In this document: positions 29,447-37,925 of the stretch, piece by piece
Numbering within the stretch: position 1 is the stretch's first letter
Layout of the letters: every line of letters starts with the position of its first letter
DNA from: Streptococcus oralis
GTDB lineage: Bacteria; Bacillota; Bacilli; Lactobacillales; Streptococcaceae
Direction: 5' to 3'
NCBI RefSeq assembly: GCF_004127215.1
Contig: NZ_QEWJ01000012.1
Span: 1-64,000 of the forward strand
Length of the DNA stretch: 64,000 nucleotides
The notes under the pieces: model-generated
The model's input: only the letters and a program-made list of their open reading frames with translations
Told to the model about the DNA's origin: nothing
Database searches by the model: none
Position numbers and translations under genes: made by a program

Positions 29447-30492
29447 AAGACTTGTTTTTAAGGAGAAAGCAGGCTTTTCGTAAGGAGTGTGTCGGTTATC
29501 TACGTTATGTTCTCAATGACCACTTTGTCTTATTCCTGCTGGTTCTCATCGGTTTTCTAGCCTACCAGTACAGTCAACTCTTGCAAAATTTTCCTGAAAA
29601 TCATTGGCCCATCCTCTTGTTTTTGGGAATTGTATCTGCCTTGCTTTTGGCTTGGGGCGGAATCGCGACCTACATAGAAGTGCCTGACAAGCTCTTTCTC
29701 TTAGTAGCTGAAGAGGAGGTCAAGTCATACCTCAAAGGGCAGATAGTGCGTTCATTGGTTTTCTGGACAATTGTTCAAACCCTCTTTTTACTCTTATTTG
29801 CACCCTTGTTTTTAGCCATGGGCTATGGCTTGTCAGTCTTTATTGCCTATGTGCTTTTATTAGGAGCTGGGAAATACCTCCTCTTTCGTCAAAAAGCCAG
29901 CAAATTTTTCACTGAAACTGGACTGAACTGGGACTATGTCATTGCCCAAGAAAGCAAGCGTAAGCAAGTCTTACTTCGTTTCTTTGCCCTCTTTACTCAG
30001 GTCAAGGGCGTTTCAAATAGTGTCAAGCGTCGCGCTTACCTAGACTTTATCTTAAATGCTGTTCAGAAGGTACCTGGCAAGATCTGGCAAAACCTCTATC
30101 TTCGTTCTTATCTGCGAAATGGAGACCTCTTTGCTCTCAGTCTTCGCCTCTTGCTCCTATCCTTGTTAGCTGTGATTTTTATCGAACAGTCTTGGATTGC
30201 GACAGCAGTGGTTGTCCTATTTAATTACCTTATGCTCTTCCAGTTGTTGGCTCTCTATCGTGCTTTTGACTACCAGTACTTGACCCAGCTCTTTCCTTTA
30301 GAAAAGGGTGAAAAAGAGAAAGGACTACAGGCAGTTATCCGAGGATTGACAGGTTTTGTTTTAATGGTTCAACTGATAGTTGGTTTGATTACCCTCCAAG
30401 AAAAACTAGCCCTTCTAGCCCTGCTTGGAGCTGGACTGGTCCTACAAATCTTGTATCTACCTTATCAGGTGAAACGCCAGATGCAAGACTAA
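29443..30492 (+). CDS. ecsB: ABC transporter permease EcsB
   Basis: The 349-residue membrane partner of EcsA. It has six or more predicted transmembrane segments in two groups (about 25-75 and 100-150, then 220-345) around a charged central loop. Length and the overlap with ecsA match the Ecs permease family. The exported substrate is unknown; the pneumococcal region has the same gene pair next to blpT. A hairpin follows. Confidence 0.88.
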   Translation: MKDLFLRRKQAFRKECVGYLRYVLNDHFVLFLLVLIGFLAYQYSQLLQNFPENHWPILLFLGIVSALLLAWGGIATYIEVPDKLFLLVAEEEVKSYLKGQIVRSLVFWTIVQTLFLLLFAPLFLAMGYGLSVFIAYVLLLGAGKYLLFRQKASKFFTETGLNWDYVIAQESKRKQVLLRFFALFTQVKGVSNSVKRRAYLDFILNAVQKVPGKIWQNLYLRSYLRNGDLFALSLRLLLLSLLAVIFIEQSWIATAVVVLFNYLMLFQLLALYRAFDYQYLTQLFPLEKGEKEKGLQAVIRGLTGFVLMVQLIVGLITLQEKLALLALLGAGLVLQILYLPYQVKRQMQD

Positions 30493-30515
30493 CATTGCTT
30501 AAACAATACAAAAAT

Positions 30516-30541
30516 AAGTTGAGTTCTGTCTCAGCTTCTTT
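30516..30541. terminator. Hairpin between ecsB and blpT
   Basis: AAGTTGAG/CTCAGCTT (30516-30523 with 30530-30537; one G-T pair), with T-rich sequence downstream on the plus strand. The convergent position suggests use by both genes. Confidence 0.6.
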
Positions 30542-30547
30542 TATTTT

Positions 30548-30877
30548 CTACAAGATAATAGTTGGTCCGTAGAGACTTGGCTTGGTTTTGACTTGGTCAA
30601 AGTGGAAACGGTCATAGGCCCGCCAAGCGGCGCGAGTGGGAGCATCTGGATTGAGAGCGCTGAGACCCAGGAGAAGACTGGAAGTCTGGTAAAATTTTTC
30701 CAGTTCAATCAAGAATCGATTATCCACTGTCTCGGTTTTAGAGAGAAAGTCAAGGATATTGTCCAGCTGCTCCTGAAAGCGGACATCGTCAGCTGTTGCC
30801 TGTTTGCAGACTTGGTAGGCTTTGTTTAACTCAGTTATCAGTGTCTGAGCTTTTTTGATTGGGTCTGTAACCGTCAT
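30548..30877 (-). CDS. blpT: Blp-locus protein BlpT
   Basis: A 109-residue soluble, mostly helical protein. Sequence and position (between ecsB and the blpSRH genes, on the opposite strand) match pneumococcal BlpT. Its function is not established. The C-terminal block (RAAWRAYDRFHFDQVKTKPS) is highly conserved in memory of the family. AAAGGAGG precedes the ATG. It diverges from blpS, so the Blp-type operator at 31068 could affect both. Confidence 0.8.
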   Translation of the reverse strand: MTVTDPIKKAQTLITELNKAYQVCKQATADDVRFQEQLDNILDFLSKTETVDNRFLIELEKFYQTSSLLLGLSALNPDAPTRAAWRAYDRFHFDQVKTKPSLYGPTIIL

Positions 30878-31067
30878 GAGAATGCCTCCTTTGTGCTGGT
30901 TCTAAAGTTGTTTCAAGTGATTTTCTTTCTATAATTAGAGCTTATCACTTTTAACTCCTTTTTTACCTTCAAATCTTTAATTGTCATTGAAATTTCCTGA
31001 ATGGTAATTGCAGGATTTTATGATAAAATAATTGTAAGGTTATCATAGCTATTTTGCGAATGATTCG

Positions 31068-31135
31068 ACACTTTAGGAATTTTTGAGAACCATTTAGGAT
31101 TTGGTGAAAAATAGTTTCTAGACTTATGCTATCCT
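31068..31135 (+). promoter_or_regulatory. Blp-type direct-repeat operator and promoter of blpSRH
   Basis: Two direct repeats, ACACTTTAGGA (31068) and ACCATTTAGGA (31089), start 21 bp apart, two helical turns, as in ComE/BlpR-class operators. An extended -10, TGCTATCCT (31127-31135), follows about 40 bp after the second repeat. The same layout recurs at 34114-34180. Confidence 0.75.
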
Positions 31136-31155
31136 CTTTTTAGGAGGTTTTATCC

Positions 31156-31494
31156 ATGAGCTACATTATCATCCAAAAAGAGAAAGAAATTTTCAAATTA
31201 AACATAAAGGATATCTACTATATCCAAACGCATCCAAGTAAAGCCCATACCGTGCAGATTGTTACAGAAAACGCTAGCTTTGATCTATTTCAAAATTTAA
31301 GCAATCTTGAGAAACAATATGGAGAAACCTTGACGAGATGTCATCGAAATTGTCTGGTTAACCTTGAACGGCTAAAATCCATGGATATCCAATCAAAGAC
31401 CCTCTTTCTTGGAGAAGAAGGTCGATATGCTGTTCAGTATGCCAGACGTCGCTATAGAGACATTCGCCAAAAATGGTTGAAACAAGGAGAGTAA
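31156..31494 (+). CDS. blpS: LytTR DNA-binding protein BlpS
   Basis: A 112-residue protein made only of a LytTR DNA-binding domain (IKDIYYIQTHPSKAHTVQI ... TRCHRNCLVNLERL), with no receiver domain. It matches pneumococcal BlpS, which stands before blpR; such receiver-less proteins may modulate the same promoters as the response regulator. AGGAGG lies at good distance from the ATG. blpR follows after 4 nt. Confidence 0.85.
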   Translation: MSYIIIQKEKEIFKLNIKDIYYIQTHPSKAHTVQIVTENASFDLFQNLSNLEKQYGETLTRCHRNCLVNLERLKSMDIQSKTLFLGEEGRYAVQYARRRYRDIRQKWLKQGE

Positions 31495-31498
31495 GAAG

Positions 31499-32236
31499 AT
31501 GAGAATATTTGTTTTAGAAGATGATTTCTCCCAACAGACTAGGATTGAAACGACGATTGAGAAACTCTTGAAAGAACATCATATCATTCCCAGCTCTTTT
31601 GAAGTCTTTGGCAAGCCAGACCAACTTCTGGCAGAGATGCATGAGAAGGGAGCACATCAGCTATTCTTTTTGGACATTGAGATTCGAAATGAGGAGATGA
31701 AAGGCCTAGAAGTGGCAAGAAAGATTCGGGATCGAGATCCTTATGCCCTGATCGTCTTTGTGACGACTCACTCGGAGTTTATGCCCCTGTCCTTTCGCTA
31801 CCAGGTATCAGCTTTGGACTACATTGATAAGGCCTTGTCGGCAGAGGAGTTTGAGTCTCGTATCGAGACAGCTCTTCTCTATGCCGATAGTCAAGACAGC
31901 AAAAGCCTGGCGGAAGATTGCTTTTACTTTAAATCAAAATTTGCTCAATTCCAGTATCCTTTTAAAGAGGTTTACTATCTCGAAACGTCCCCAAGACCCC
32001 ATCGTGTTATTCTCTATACCAAGACGGATAGGCTGGAATTTACGGCGAGCCTAGAGGAGGTTCTCAAGCAGGAGCCTCGTCTCTTGCAGTGTCATCGTTC
32101 TTTTCTCATCAATCCAGCCAATGTAGTGCATTTGGATAAGAAAGAAAAACTGCTTTACTTTCCCAATGGTGGAAGCTGTCTAATCGCGCGTTATAAGGTT
32201 AGGGAAGTGTCTGAGGCTATCAATAACTTACACTGA
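31499..32236 (+). CDS. blpR: Response regulator BlpR
   Basis: 245 residues: a receiver domain (about 1-125) with the predicted phosphoacceptor Asp59 in LFFLDIEIR, and a LytTR DNA-binding domain (about 140-243, YYLETSPRPHRVILYT ... LLQCHRSFLINPANV). In pneumococcus BlpR is phosphorylated by BlpH on sensing the BlpC pheromone and turns on bacteriocin and immunity promoters through direct repeats like those seen at 31068 and 34114. The gene looks intact, although its partner kinase is frameshifted. Confidence 0.92.
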   Translation: MRIFVLEDDFSQQTRIETTIEKLLKEHHIIPSSFEVFGKPDQLLAEMHEKGAHQLFFLDIEIRNEEMKGLEVARKIRDRDPYALIVFVTTHSEFMPLSFRYQVSALDYIDKALSAEEFESRIETALLYADSQDSKSLAEDCFYFKSKFAQFQYPFKEVYYLETSPRPHRVILYTKTDRLEFTASLEEVLKQEPRLLQCHRSFLINPANVVHLDKKEKLLYFPNGGSCLIARYKVREVSEAINNLH

Positions 32237-32249
32237 GTGAGGTGATGGA

Positions 32250-32897
32250 ATGGAATTAGTTTGGAAGATAGTATATGCGTTTTTGATATCTGGATTGGAA
32301 TTGTTTATATTTTTTAAGGTAGATGGAATTGTTCTGACTCTGGAGAGAGTTTTTAAGGCCTTTCTTTTTAAGATACTTTTGGCAGTTGTTTTTGTAACGA
32401 TTAGCTATATAGTAGGAAATAATTACCTATCTTATTTTGTGGAACCCTTGTACGGAATCGGTTTATCTTTCTTGTTTTTAAGAGGGTTTCCTAAAAAACT
32501 CCTTCTATTTTATGGTCTCTTTCCAATGATATTGGTGAATCTCTTTTATAGAGGAGTCTCCTATTTTGTGCTTCCATTTTTGGAGCAAGGGCAGGTGTAT
32601 GATGACCGCTCTTTTATTTGGTTATTTATAAAAATTTTCATTTGCTTTGTTTCTCTAGCCTTTTTGAAATGGTTAGACTATGATTTCACTAGCTTGAGAA
32701 GGGAGATTCTAGATAAAGATTTTCAAAAGTCCCTGACTAAGATTAACTGGATAATGGGAACCTACTATCTAGTGATGCAAAGTTTGTCTTATTTAGAATA
32801 TGTACAAGATATTCAATCAACGACTGTTCGCCATCTGATCCTAGTGTTTTACTTGCTTTTTTTATGGGGGTTGTCAAGAAATTGGATACCTACTTGA
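32250..32897 (+). pseudogene. blpH: blpH, membrane-sensor half, ending at a frameshift
   Basis: The N-terminal part of the Blp pheromone receptor kinase, about 205 genuine residues forming six or so transmembrane helices (MELVWKIVYAFLISGLELF onward). After HLILVFYLLF the reading frame slips in a run of seven T (32857-32863) and ends 11 codons later. With eight T the frame would continue straight into the downstream half (LLFFMGVVKKL), as in intact pneumococcal BlpH of about 446 residues. This is either a real one-base deletion, a slippage (phase-variable) site or a sequencing error in a homopolymer. Confidence 0.85.
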
Positions 32898-33598
32898 AGG
32901 AAAAACTTCAGGAGAAACTGAACCAAGAGCAGACCTTACGCTACAGAGATATGGAACGCTATAGTCGGCATATAGAGGAGCTTTATAAGGAAGTACGGAG
33001 CTTTCGCCATGATTATGCCAACCTCTTGACCAGCTTAAGCCTAGGCATTGAAGAGGAGGATATGGAGCAGATAAAAGAGATCTACGACTCCGTCTTGAAG
33101 GATTCTAGTGAAAAATTGCAGGACAACAAATATGACCTTGGTAGATTGGTGAATATTCGGGATCGTGCCCTCAAAAGTCTCCTCGCAGGAAAATTTCTAA
33201 AAGCCAGAGAAAAGGATATTGTCTTTAATGTCGAAGTTCCTGAGGAGATCCAAGTTGAGGGGATGAGCCTACTTGATTTTCTAACCATTGTGTCTATCCT
33301 TTGTGACAATGCTATTGAAGCTAGTGCAGAGGCCAGTCAACCTCATGTTTCAATCGCTTTTTTAAAAAATGGAGCACAGGAGACCTTTATCATTGAAAAC
33401 TCCATCAAAGAAGAGGGCATAGATGTTTCTGAAATCTACTCTTTTGGAGTTAGTTCTAAAGGGGAGGACCGAGGTGTTGGTCTCTATACAGTTATGAAGA
33501 TTGTGGAAAGTCATCCCAATGCCAGTCTCAATACCACCTGTCACAACCAAGTCTTTCGTCAGGTTTTGACAATTCACTCGATGTCAGTTGATGATTAG
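32864..33598 (+). pseudogene. blpH: blpH, kinase half, detached by the frameshift
   Basis: 244 residues with the HPK10-type kinase core: phosphoacceptor His in EVRSFRHDYANLL (about residue 49), N-box ILCDNAIEAS and G-box GVGLYTVMKIV. It starts with an ATG immediately after the T7 tract but has no ribosome site of its own. If made by reinitiation it would be a soluble kinase without sensor. Pheromone control of BlpR is therefore likely lost unless slippage restores the frame. Confidence 0.85.
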
Positions 33599-33666
33599 AA
33601 GATTTGTGAAAAGAAGTACTGCCTGCAGTCATCAATTAAAATACTATAGTATGATAGATATCCTAT

Positions 33667-34023
33667 ATGAATAGGAAATCCTATTTTATCATCTGTTCTA
33701 CGTTGATCATAGCATCGAATCTTCTTATGCTGTTTGTGGTGAACAAGGGAGAAGAAACAGGGAGCAATCTGTTTGTGATTGCTATAGCCTGTGTTTTGCT
33801 ACCAGTCTTTTTATATGCAGTTGAAAACCGACAGACTTCATTAGTAAATGTAGAATCAATACTCCTGATTCAGTTGGCAGTTATATCTCTACTCCGTCTT
33901 ATCAACAGAATAGGGAGTACGCCTGAAATTCTCAACATTATCATTACCCTTCTCGTTTTGGCAGTTGGGACAGCTGGTATCTTTGTTGCAATCATGAAAA
34001 TATATCAGAACAGACGGAAGTGA
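33667..34023 (+). CDS. Small membrane protein, blp-locus, unknown
   Basis: 118 residues with three or four predicted transmembrane helices (about 6-25, 36-52, 60-78, 85-109) and a basic end (KIYQNRRK). It has no double-glycine leader. It lies just after blpH, where bacteriocin and immunity genes stand in pneumococcus, so an immunity role is possible but unproven. The ribosome site is weak, and a -10-like TACTATAGT is seen shortly upstream. I do not recognise the family. Confidence 0.6.
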   Translation: MNRKSYFIICSTLIIASNLLMLFVVNKGEETGSNLFVIAIACVLLPVFLYAVENRQTSLVNVESILLIQLAVISLLRLINRIGSTPEILNIIITLLVLAVGTAGIFVAIMKIYQNRRK

Positions 34024-34113
34024 GGGTGAGTAGCTTTTGAATTTTAGGTCTTTACGTTGTTAAATTCCCTTGGGGAAAGTATGTTTTTCATACTTGCTTT
34101 TTTTAATTTTTTT

Positions 34114-34180
34114 ACAATTTAGGAAGTTTTGATGACCATTCATGATTTGGATGAATTAAGCTCAAAAGGAGTGCTATACT
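34114..34180 (+). promoter_or_regulatory. Blp-type operator and promoter of the immunity-type genes
   Basis: Direct repeats ACAATTTAGGA (34114) and ACCATTCATGA (34135) start 21 bp apart and are followed by the extended -10 TGCTATACT (34172-34180). Spacing and sequence match the blpSRH operator, so BlpR very likely drives the genes from 34238 onward. Confidence 0.78.
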
Positions 34181-34237
34181 AGGAGTGTAAAGGGTGTAGC
34201 TTATCTAAGATTAAGCACACATTTAGGAGGAAATCTT

Positions 34238-34402
34238 ATGAAGAAAAAAATACTTGTCATTTTAACCTTGTATCTGATCATGTCCATCTTTCTTTATCCG
34301 CTTAGGGAAAGTGTTTGGTATCTTCTGTTTTATACTATAGCCTATATGATTGCAGTTATGATCTATTTTGCTTTAACTAAAAAGAAAGGAGCAAAAAAAT
34401 GA
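34238..34402 (+). CDS. 54-residue two-helix membrane peptide, blp immunity region
   Basis: A small protein beginning MKKKILVILTLYLIMS with two predicted membrane helices and a basic end (ALTKKKGAKK). It has no double-glycine motif, so it is not a typical bacteriocin precursor; small two-helix proteins of this type often give bacteriocin immunity. AGGAGG lies 8 nt before the ATG. Its stop overlaps the start of the next gene (ATGA). It is the first gene after the Blp-type operator. Confidence 0.7.
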   Translation: MKKKILVILTLYLIMSIFLYPLRESVWYLLFYTIAYMIAVMIYFALTKKKGAKK

Positions 34403-34803
34403 AAACTTTTCTTGCTAAAAAACGGAACATTTTTCTTACGAGATTGTTCCTAGGGCAGTTTCCCCTGCTTGTCTCTACTTATCTATTTCTATCTCGTCAG
34501 TTTTTAAATTTTTCCTTGGTTTTCCAATTTCTTTTAGTGGTTATTAACTTGGCTTCGATTTTGGTTACTGTTTACCTCACTAGGGAAATGAGGATAAGAG
34601 AGTTTGAAGATGATGATTTGGTTAGTCCTAGAACCAATCAAGTCATGTTCATCGGCTTGACAGGTTTTATGTCTATTATCTGTTTGTATAGAGGTATAAC
34701 AGCAGGAGAATTCTATCAACAATTAATTGCCTATATTGGCGCTATTCTCTGCTTGATCATCATGCTTCTGCTCATTTGGGGATTGAAGTATTATAAAAAG
34801 TAG
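34399..34803 (+). CDS. Four-helix membrane protein, putative blp immunity protein
   Basis: 134 residues with four predicted transmembrane helices (about 13-30, 37-60, 84-99, 105-128) and a charged central loop (REMRIREFEDDDLVSPRTN). It is coupled to the preceding small gene by an ATGA overlap and lies under the Blp-type promoter. Immunity to a Blp-family bacteriocin is the most likely role, by context only. Confidence 0.65.
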   Translation: MKTFLAKKRNIFLTRLFLGQFPLLVSTYLFLSRQFLNFSLVFQFLLVVINLASILVTVYLTREMRIREFEDDDLVSPRTNQVMFIGLTGFMSIICLYRGITAGEFYQQLIAYIGAILCLIIMLLLIWGLKYYKK

Positions 34804-34885
34804 CTTGCCTTCCTCTTCTGACAGAATCTTTTATTAGGAGGCTCTATTAAACTGTCCGTGAAATAAGTGAATGGAGGTATTTAAA

Positions 34886-35269
34886 ATGAAATATAGATTA
34901 TTTCTTGTTATTTTCTTGAGTAGTATTTTGGATATTCTTTTAGGAACATTTTTACAAATCTCTAATGTATCGATTGGGTGGCTTGTTCTTTACAGTGCCT
35001 TGTTTGAAGCAGGAGTTTTTCTTCTTACCAATAAAGGGTTTGCGGTCCAAATCAAGGAGGCAGACATTCAAAACCGTTTTAAATTTATTTTTGGAAAAAC
35101 GATATGGTTTCAAATTCTTTTGCTTATCTTTGTGATGGCCAAACTTTATCTTGGTTTGGATGCGAAGTTGATTTTATTTTACGGGCATATTTTCATTATC
35201 TTTAATGCCTTAATATATCTATTATCTAGTAGTCGGGTTAGTCTTAAAAAGAGCAAACCGTCCTCTTAA
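34886..35269 (+). CDS. BlpX-like membrane protein
   Basis: 127 residues with four predicted membrane helices and a basic C-terminus (SLKKSKPSS). Its position directly before blpY matches pneumococcal BlpX, a presumed immunity protein; the assignment rests mostly on position. The ATG at 34886 has GGAGG at ideal spacing, whereas the ATG at 34871 overlaps that site. Confidence 0.6.
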   Translation: MKYRLFLVIFLSSILDILLGTFLQISNVSIGWLVLYSALFEAGVFLLTNKGFAVQIKEADIQNRFKFIFGKTIWFQILLLIFVMAKLYLGLDAKLILFYGHIFIIFNALIYLLSSSRVSLKKSKPSS

Positions 35270-35343
35270 TCTTGTAGCAGTAGAGCCCGGCAAGGGGAGG
35301 TATTAGGCTAGTCGTTGCCTTGTAAATAGTAGGGAGGAGTTCT

Positions 35344-36033
35344 ATGAAAAAACACCCTATTCTTTTCAAAACGAGTGCCATTCTTTCTTATTTATTTCTG
35401 TTTTTCGGATTGTTTTGGACAACCCAATTTTGGAGCAATTATTGGGAGTTCTCGTCTTGGGTAGGAAATCTTATCTGGATTCGAAACATCATCAGTTTTC
35501 TCTTTATCGGCTTGATGATTTGGATTTTGGTCAGGTCGGGACATGCTTATCTCTTTCGTATCCCTAGGAAAAAGTGGTTGAGCTATTCTGTTCTGACGGT
35601 GTTAGCAGCTGTTGTGCTTATATGCTTTAACTATCTGACAGCTAAACACGTTCAGGGGACCAATGAAGGTTGGAATTTGCTTATTGCCTATAGCGAGACA
35701 AATTTTGCGGAGTTTGGTATTTACCTAACCTTAATAGTACTAGGACCTCTGATGGAAGAATTGGTATGTAGGGGACTGCTTCAACATGCCTTCTTTAAGA
35801 ATTCGAGATGGGGGCTGGATCTTCTCTTTCCGTCATTCTTATTTGCCTTGCCCCACTTTTCTAGCTTGCCAAGTCTCGCAGATATTTTTGTCTATACGAC
35901 AGTGGGCTGTCTATTTGCCTGTCTGACACGTTATACTAAGAGTATCTATCCTTCTTACGCGATTCATATTGTTAATAATATCATCGCAAACTTACCATTT
36001 TTGCTCACTTTTCTACATAGAATCTTGGGGTAA
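35344..36033 (+). CDS. blpY: CPBP (CAAX-type) intramembrane protease BlpY
   Basis: A 229-residue membrane protein with about eight helices. It has the CPBP/Abi protease motifs: EExxxR as Glu138, Glu139, Arg143 in MEELVCRGLLQ, a downstream histidine in FALPHF, and HIVNN in the last helix region. It matches BlpY of the pneumococcal bacteriocin-immunity region, which adds to immunity of producers. GGGAGGAG precedes the ATG. It is likely co-transcribed from the Blp-type promoter. Confidence 0.85.
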   Translation: MKKHPILFKTSAILSYLFLFFGLFWTTQFWSNYWEFSSWVGNLIWIRNIISFLFIGLMIWILVRSGHAYLFRIPRKKWLSYSVLTVLAAVVLICFNYLTAKHVQGTNEGWNLLIAYSETNFAEFGIYLTLIVLGPLMEELVCRGLLQHAFFKNSRWGLDLLFPSFLFALPHFSSLPSLADIFVYTTVGCLFACLTRYTKSIYPSYAIHIVNNIIANLPFLLTFLHRILG

Positions 36034-36074
36034 AAAACTAAAAGGCTTGCTTTTCAGCCATAGAGGAGGTCATC

Positions 36075-36323
36075 ATGTATAAACACTTATTTTTCCTAGA
36101 TTCAAAAACATTAGACTGGCTGACACCCTATATTCTAGACTTGGCTTCTGACACCATTGCCTTTAACGTTTTTTTGCTCACCTTTGTATCTGTGGTGGTC
36201 TTTTCTTTCCTGAATCTCATGCTAGCATTTATGGCTATATTCTTAGGGGCTGGCTATGTTGTCGGATTTTGGTTACTAAAATGGTTTGTTTTGGAAAGAC
36301 TAGAGCTAAAGGATGACGTGTAG
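36075..36323 (+). CDS. blpZ: Blp immunity-region membrane protein BlpZ
   Basis: 82 residues with two predicted membrane helices (about 30-52 and 54-72). Sequence (MYKHLFFLDSKTLDWLTPYI) and position between blpY and the second protease gene match pneumococcal BlpZ. The function is inferred as part of the immunity region. GAGGAGG lies before the ATG. Confidence 0.8.
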   Translation: MYKHLFFLDSKTLDWLTPYILDLASDTIAFNVFLLTFVSVVVFSFLNLMLAFMAIFLGAGYVVGFWLLKWFVLERLELKDDV

Positions 36324-36356
36324 GAAAGTCTGTTTGGTGAGGAGGAGGTTAATTTT

Positions 36357-36968
36357 ATGGCCATTTTTAATAAATGTCATGCCTTGTTTTTTGGATTCTT
36401 AGTATTTGCAATCGTTGGTGCAGCGGGGTATTCCATCAATCAAGGGGATTATTTTCAACACCAGTATACATTCATTGTTGTAAAGAGTCTCTTGCTTTTC
36501 CTTAGTTTTGGCTATGCGAAATGGTTTGACATGATTTCTTTTGGTATTTTAAGCAAGAAACAACTCTTGTTGTTCATTGGAATCTTTCTTCTTACTGTGC
36601 TAGTAAATATAGGTTATCATACCTTTTTCTCAGTTTCTTCTGGTGCAGCAATCCAACACCTTGAGGAAACTAGTAACGGACTTTCACTTTCCTTTATTGT
36701 AAGTGTCACAGTTTTAGCACCTATCCAGGAGGAATTCATTTTCAGAGGAATCCTGCAAGGTGCGATTTTTGAAAATTCTTGGCTAGGTCTTGGACTGACT
36801 GCCTCTCTCTTCTCTTTCCTGCATGCTCCTTATGATGTTCCCTCGTTTTTCTATTATCTACTTGGAGGCTTGTTGCTGGGATTTGCTTACAAAAAGAGCC
36901 AAAACCTATGGGTTTCCACTTTAGTCCACATGTCTTACAACAGTTTACCACTCTTAACTTATTTATAA
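36357..36968 (+). CDS. pncP: CPBP (CAAX-type) intramembrane protease, PncP-like
   Basis: 203 residues with about six helices and the CPBP motifs: Glu125, Glu126 and Arg130 in IQEEFIFRGILQ, FLHAPY, and HMSYN near the end. It is the last gene of the blp immunity region, in the position of PncP. GAGGAGG precedes the ATG, and a bidirectional terminator follows. Confidence 0.78.
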   Translation: MAIFNKCHALFFGFLVFAIVGAAGYSINQGDYFQHQYTFIVVKSLLLFLSFGYAKWFDMISFGILSKKQLLLFIGIFLLTVLVNIGYHTFFSVSSGAAIQHLEETSNGLSLSFIVSVTVLAPIQEEFIFRGILQGAIFENSWLGLGLTASLFSFLHAPYDVPSFFYYLLGGLLLGFAYKKSQNLWVSTLVHMSYNSLPLLTYL

Positions 36969-36976
36969 AAATCATG

Positions 36977-37012
36977 AAAAGGTAAGCAGACGATGATGCT
37001 TGCCTTTTTCTT
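36977..37012. terminator. Bidirectional terminator ending the blp region
   Basis: A 12-bp stem with one G-T pair (36977-36988 with 36997-37008), then T residues. Confidence 0.85.
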
Positions 37013-37072
37013 TTCATAATAATGCCTCAAGCCGATCCAGAGGCTTTTCTTTGAAAATCGGGTATGGACTGG

Positions 37073-37101
37073 TTGACGAATAGGCCAAAAACTAGTAGAA
37101 T
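37073..37101 (+). promoter_or_regulatory. ccrZ promoter
   Basis: TTGACG (37073-37078), a 17-bp spacer and TAGAAT (37096-37101), about 30 bp before the start codon. Confidence 0.65.
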
Positions 37102-37130
37102 AGTAAGGAAACTTTATACGGAGGAAAGAA

Positions 37131-37925
37131 ATGGACTTGGGTGATAATGAGCTAACACTGACCCCTATACCTGGGAAGAGTGGCAAGGCTTATATGGGAA
37201 GCTACCCTGATGGGAAGCGCGTCTTTGTAAAAATGAACACCTCTCCAATCCTACCTGGCTTAGCCAGAGAACAAATCGCTCCTCAATTACTATGGACTCG
37301 TCGTTTGCCAGATGGTCGTGATATGTGTGCCCAGGAATGGTTGACGGGCAAAATCTTGACACCGCACGATATGAACCGCAAGCAAATCATCAATATCTTG
37401 ACGCGTCTCCACCGCTCACGTCCCTTGATGAAGCAGTTGAGCCGTTTGGGATATACCATGGAGACGCCAGTAGACTTGTTGAAGTCTTGGAGACAGGAAG
37501 CACCCGAAGCCTTGAAACGACATCAGTACTTAAACTCGGTGATTGATGATTTGCGCAGGACGGTTCCAGGTTTTAGGGAAGACCATGCAACGATTGTGCA
37601 TGGGGATCTTCGCCATAGTAATTGGATTGAGACAGAGAGTGGGCTTGTTTATCTAGTGGATTGGGATTCGGTTCGTCTGACGGATCGCATGTTTGATGTG
37701 GCGCATATGCTGTGTCATTATATTCCAGAGCAACATTGGCATGATTGGCTAACTTATTACGGTTATAAGTACAATCAGACAGTGTTAGATAAATTGTATT
37801 GGTATGGTCAATATTCTTACTTGAGCCAGATTACCAAATACTTTGTAAATCAAGATTTAGATAATGTAAACCGGGAGATTTATGCCTTGCGTGTCTTCCG
37901 TGACAAGTATGGAAAGAAGAGATGA
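37131..37925 (+). CDS. ccrZ: Cell-cycle regulator CcrZ (kinase-like phosphotransferase)
   Basis: A 264-residue protein of the APH/choline-kinase fold. The Brenner motif HGDLRHSNW has catalytic Asp159 (His157), and the metal-binding Asp177 lies in VDWDS. In pneumococcus this gene, also next to trmB, is the division-associated CcrZ that links FtsZ to DnaA-driven replication initiation. The small-molecule substrate is not evident from sequence. Its TGA overlaps the trmB ATG. Confidence 0.9.
   Translation: MDLGDNELTLTPIPGKSGKAYMGSYPDGKRVFVKMNTSPILPGLAREQIAPQLLWTRRLPDGRDMCAQEWLTGKILTPHDMNRKQIINILTRLHRSRPLMKQLSRLGYTMETPVDLLKSWRQEAPEALKRHQYLNSVIDDLRRTVPGFREDHATIVHGDLRHSNWIETESGLVYLVDWDSVRLTDRMFDVAHMLCHYIPEQHWHDWLTYYGYKYNQTVLDKLYWYGQYSYLSQITKYFVNQDLDNVNREIYALRVFRDKYGKKR

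Noticed and set aside
33667-36968. Search for hidden double-glycine bacteriocin genes in the blp region.
   Set aside because: None of the small frames there, including the 54-residue one at 34238, carries a GG leader; all look like membrane proteins.
37075-37082. GACGAATA before ccrZ resembles a competence box.
   Set aside because: It is part of a good sigma-70 promoter (TTGACG, 17 bp, TAGAAT), and ccrZ is not known as a late competence gene.
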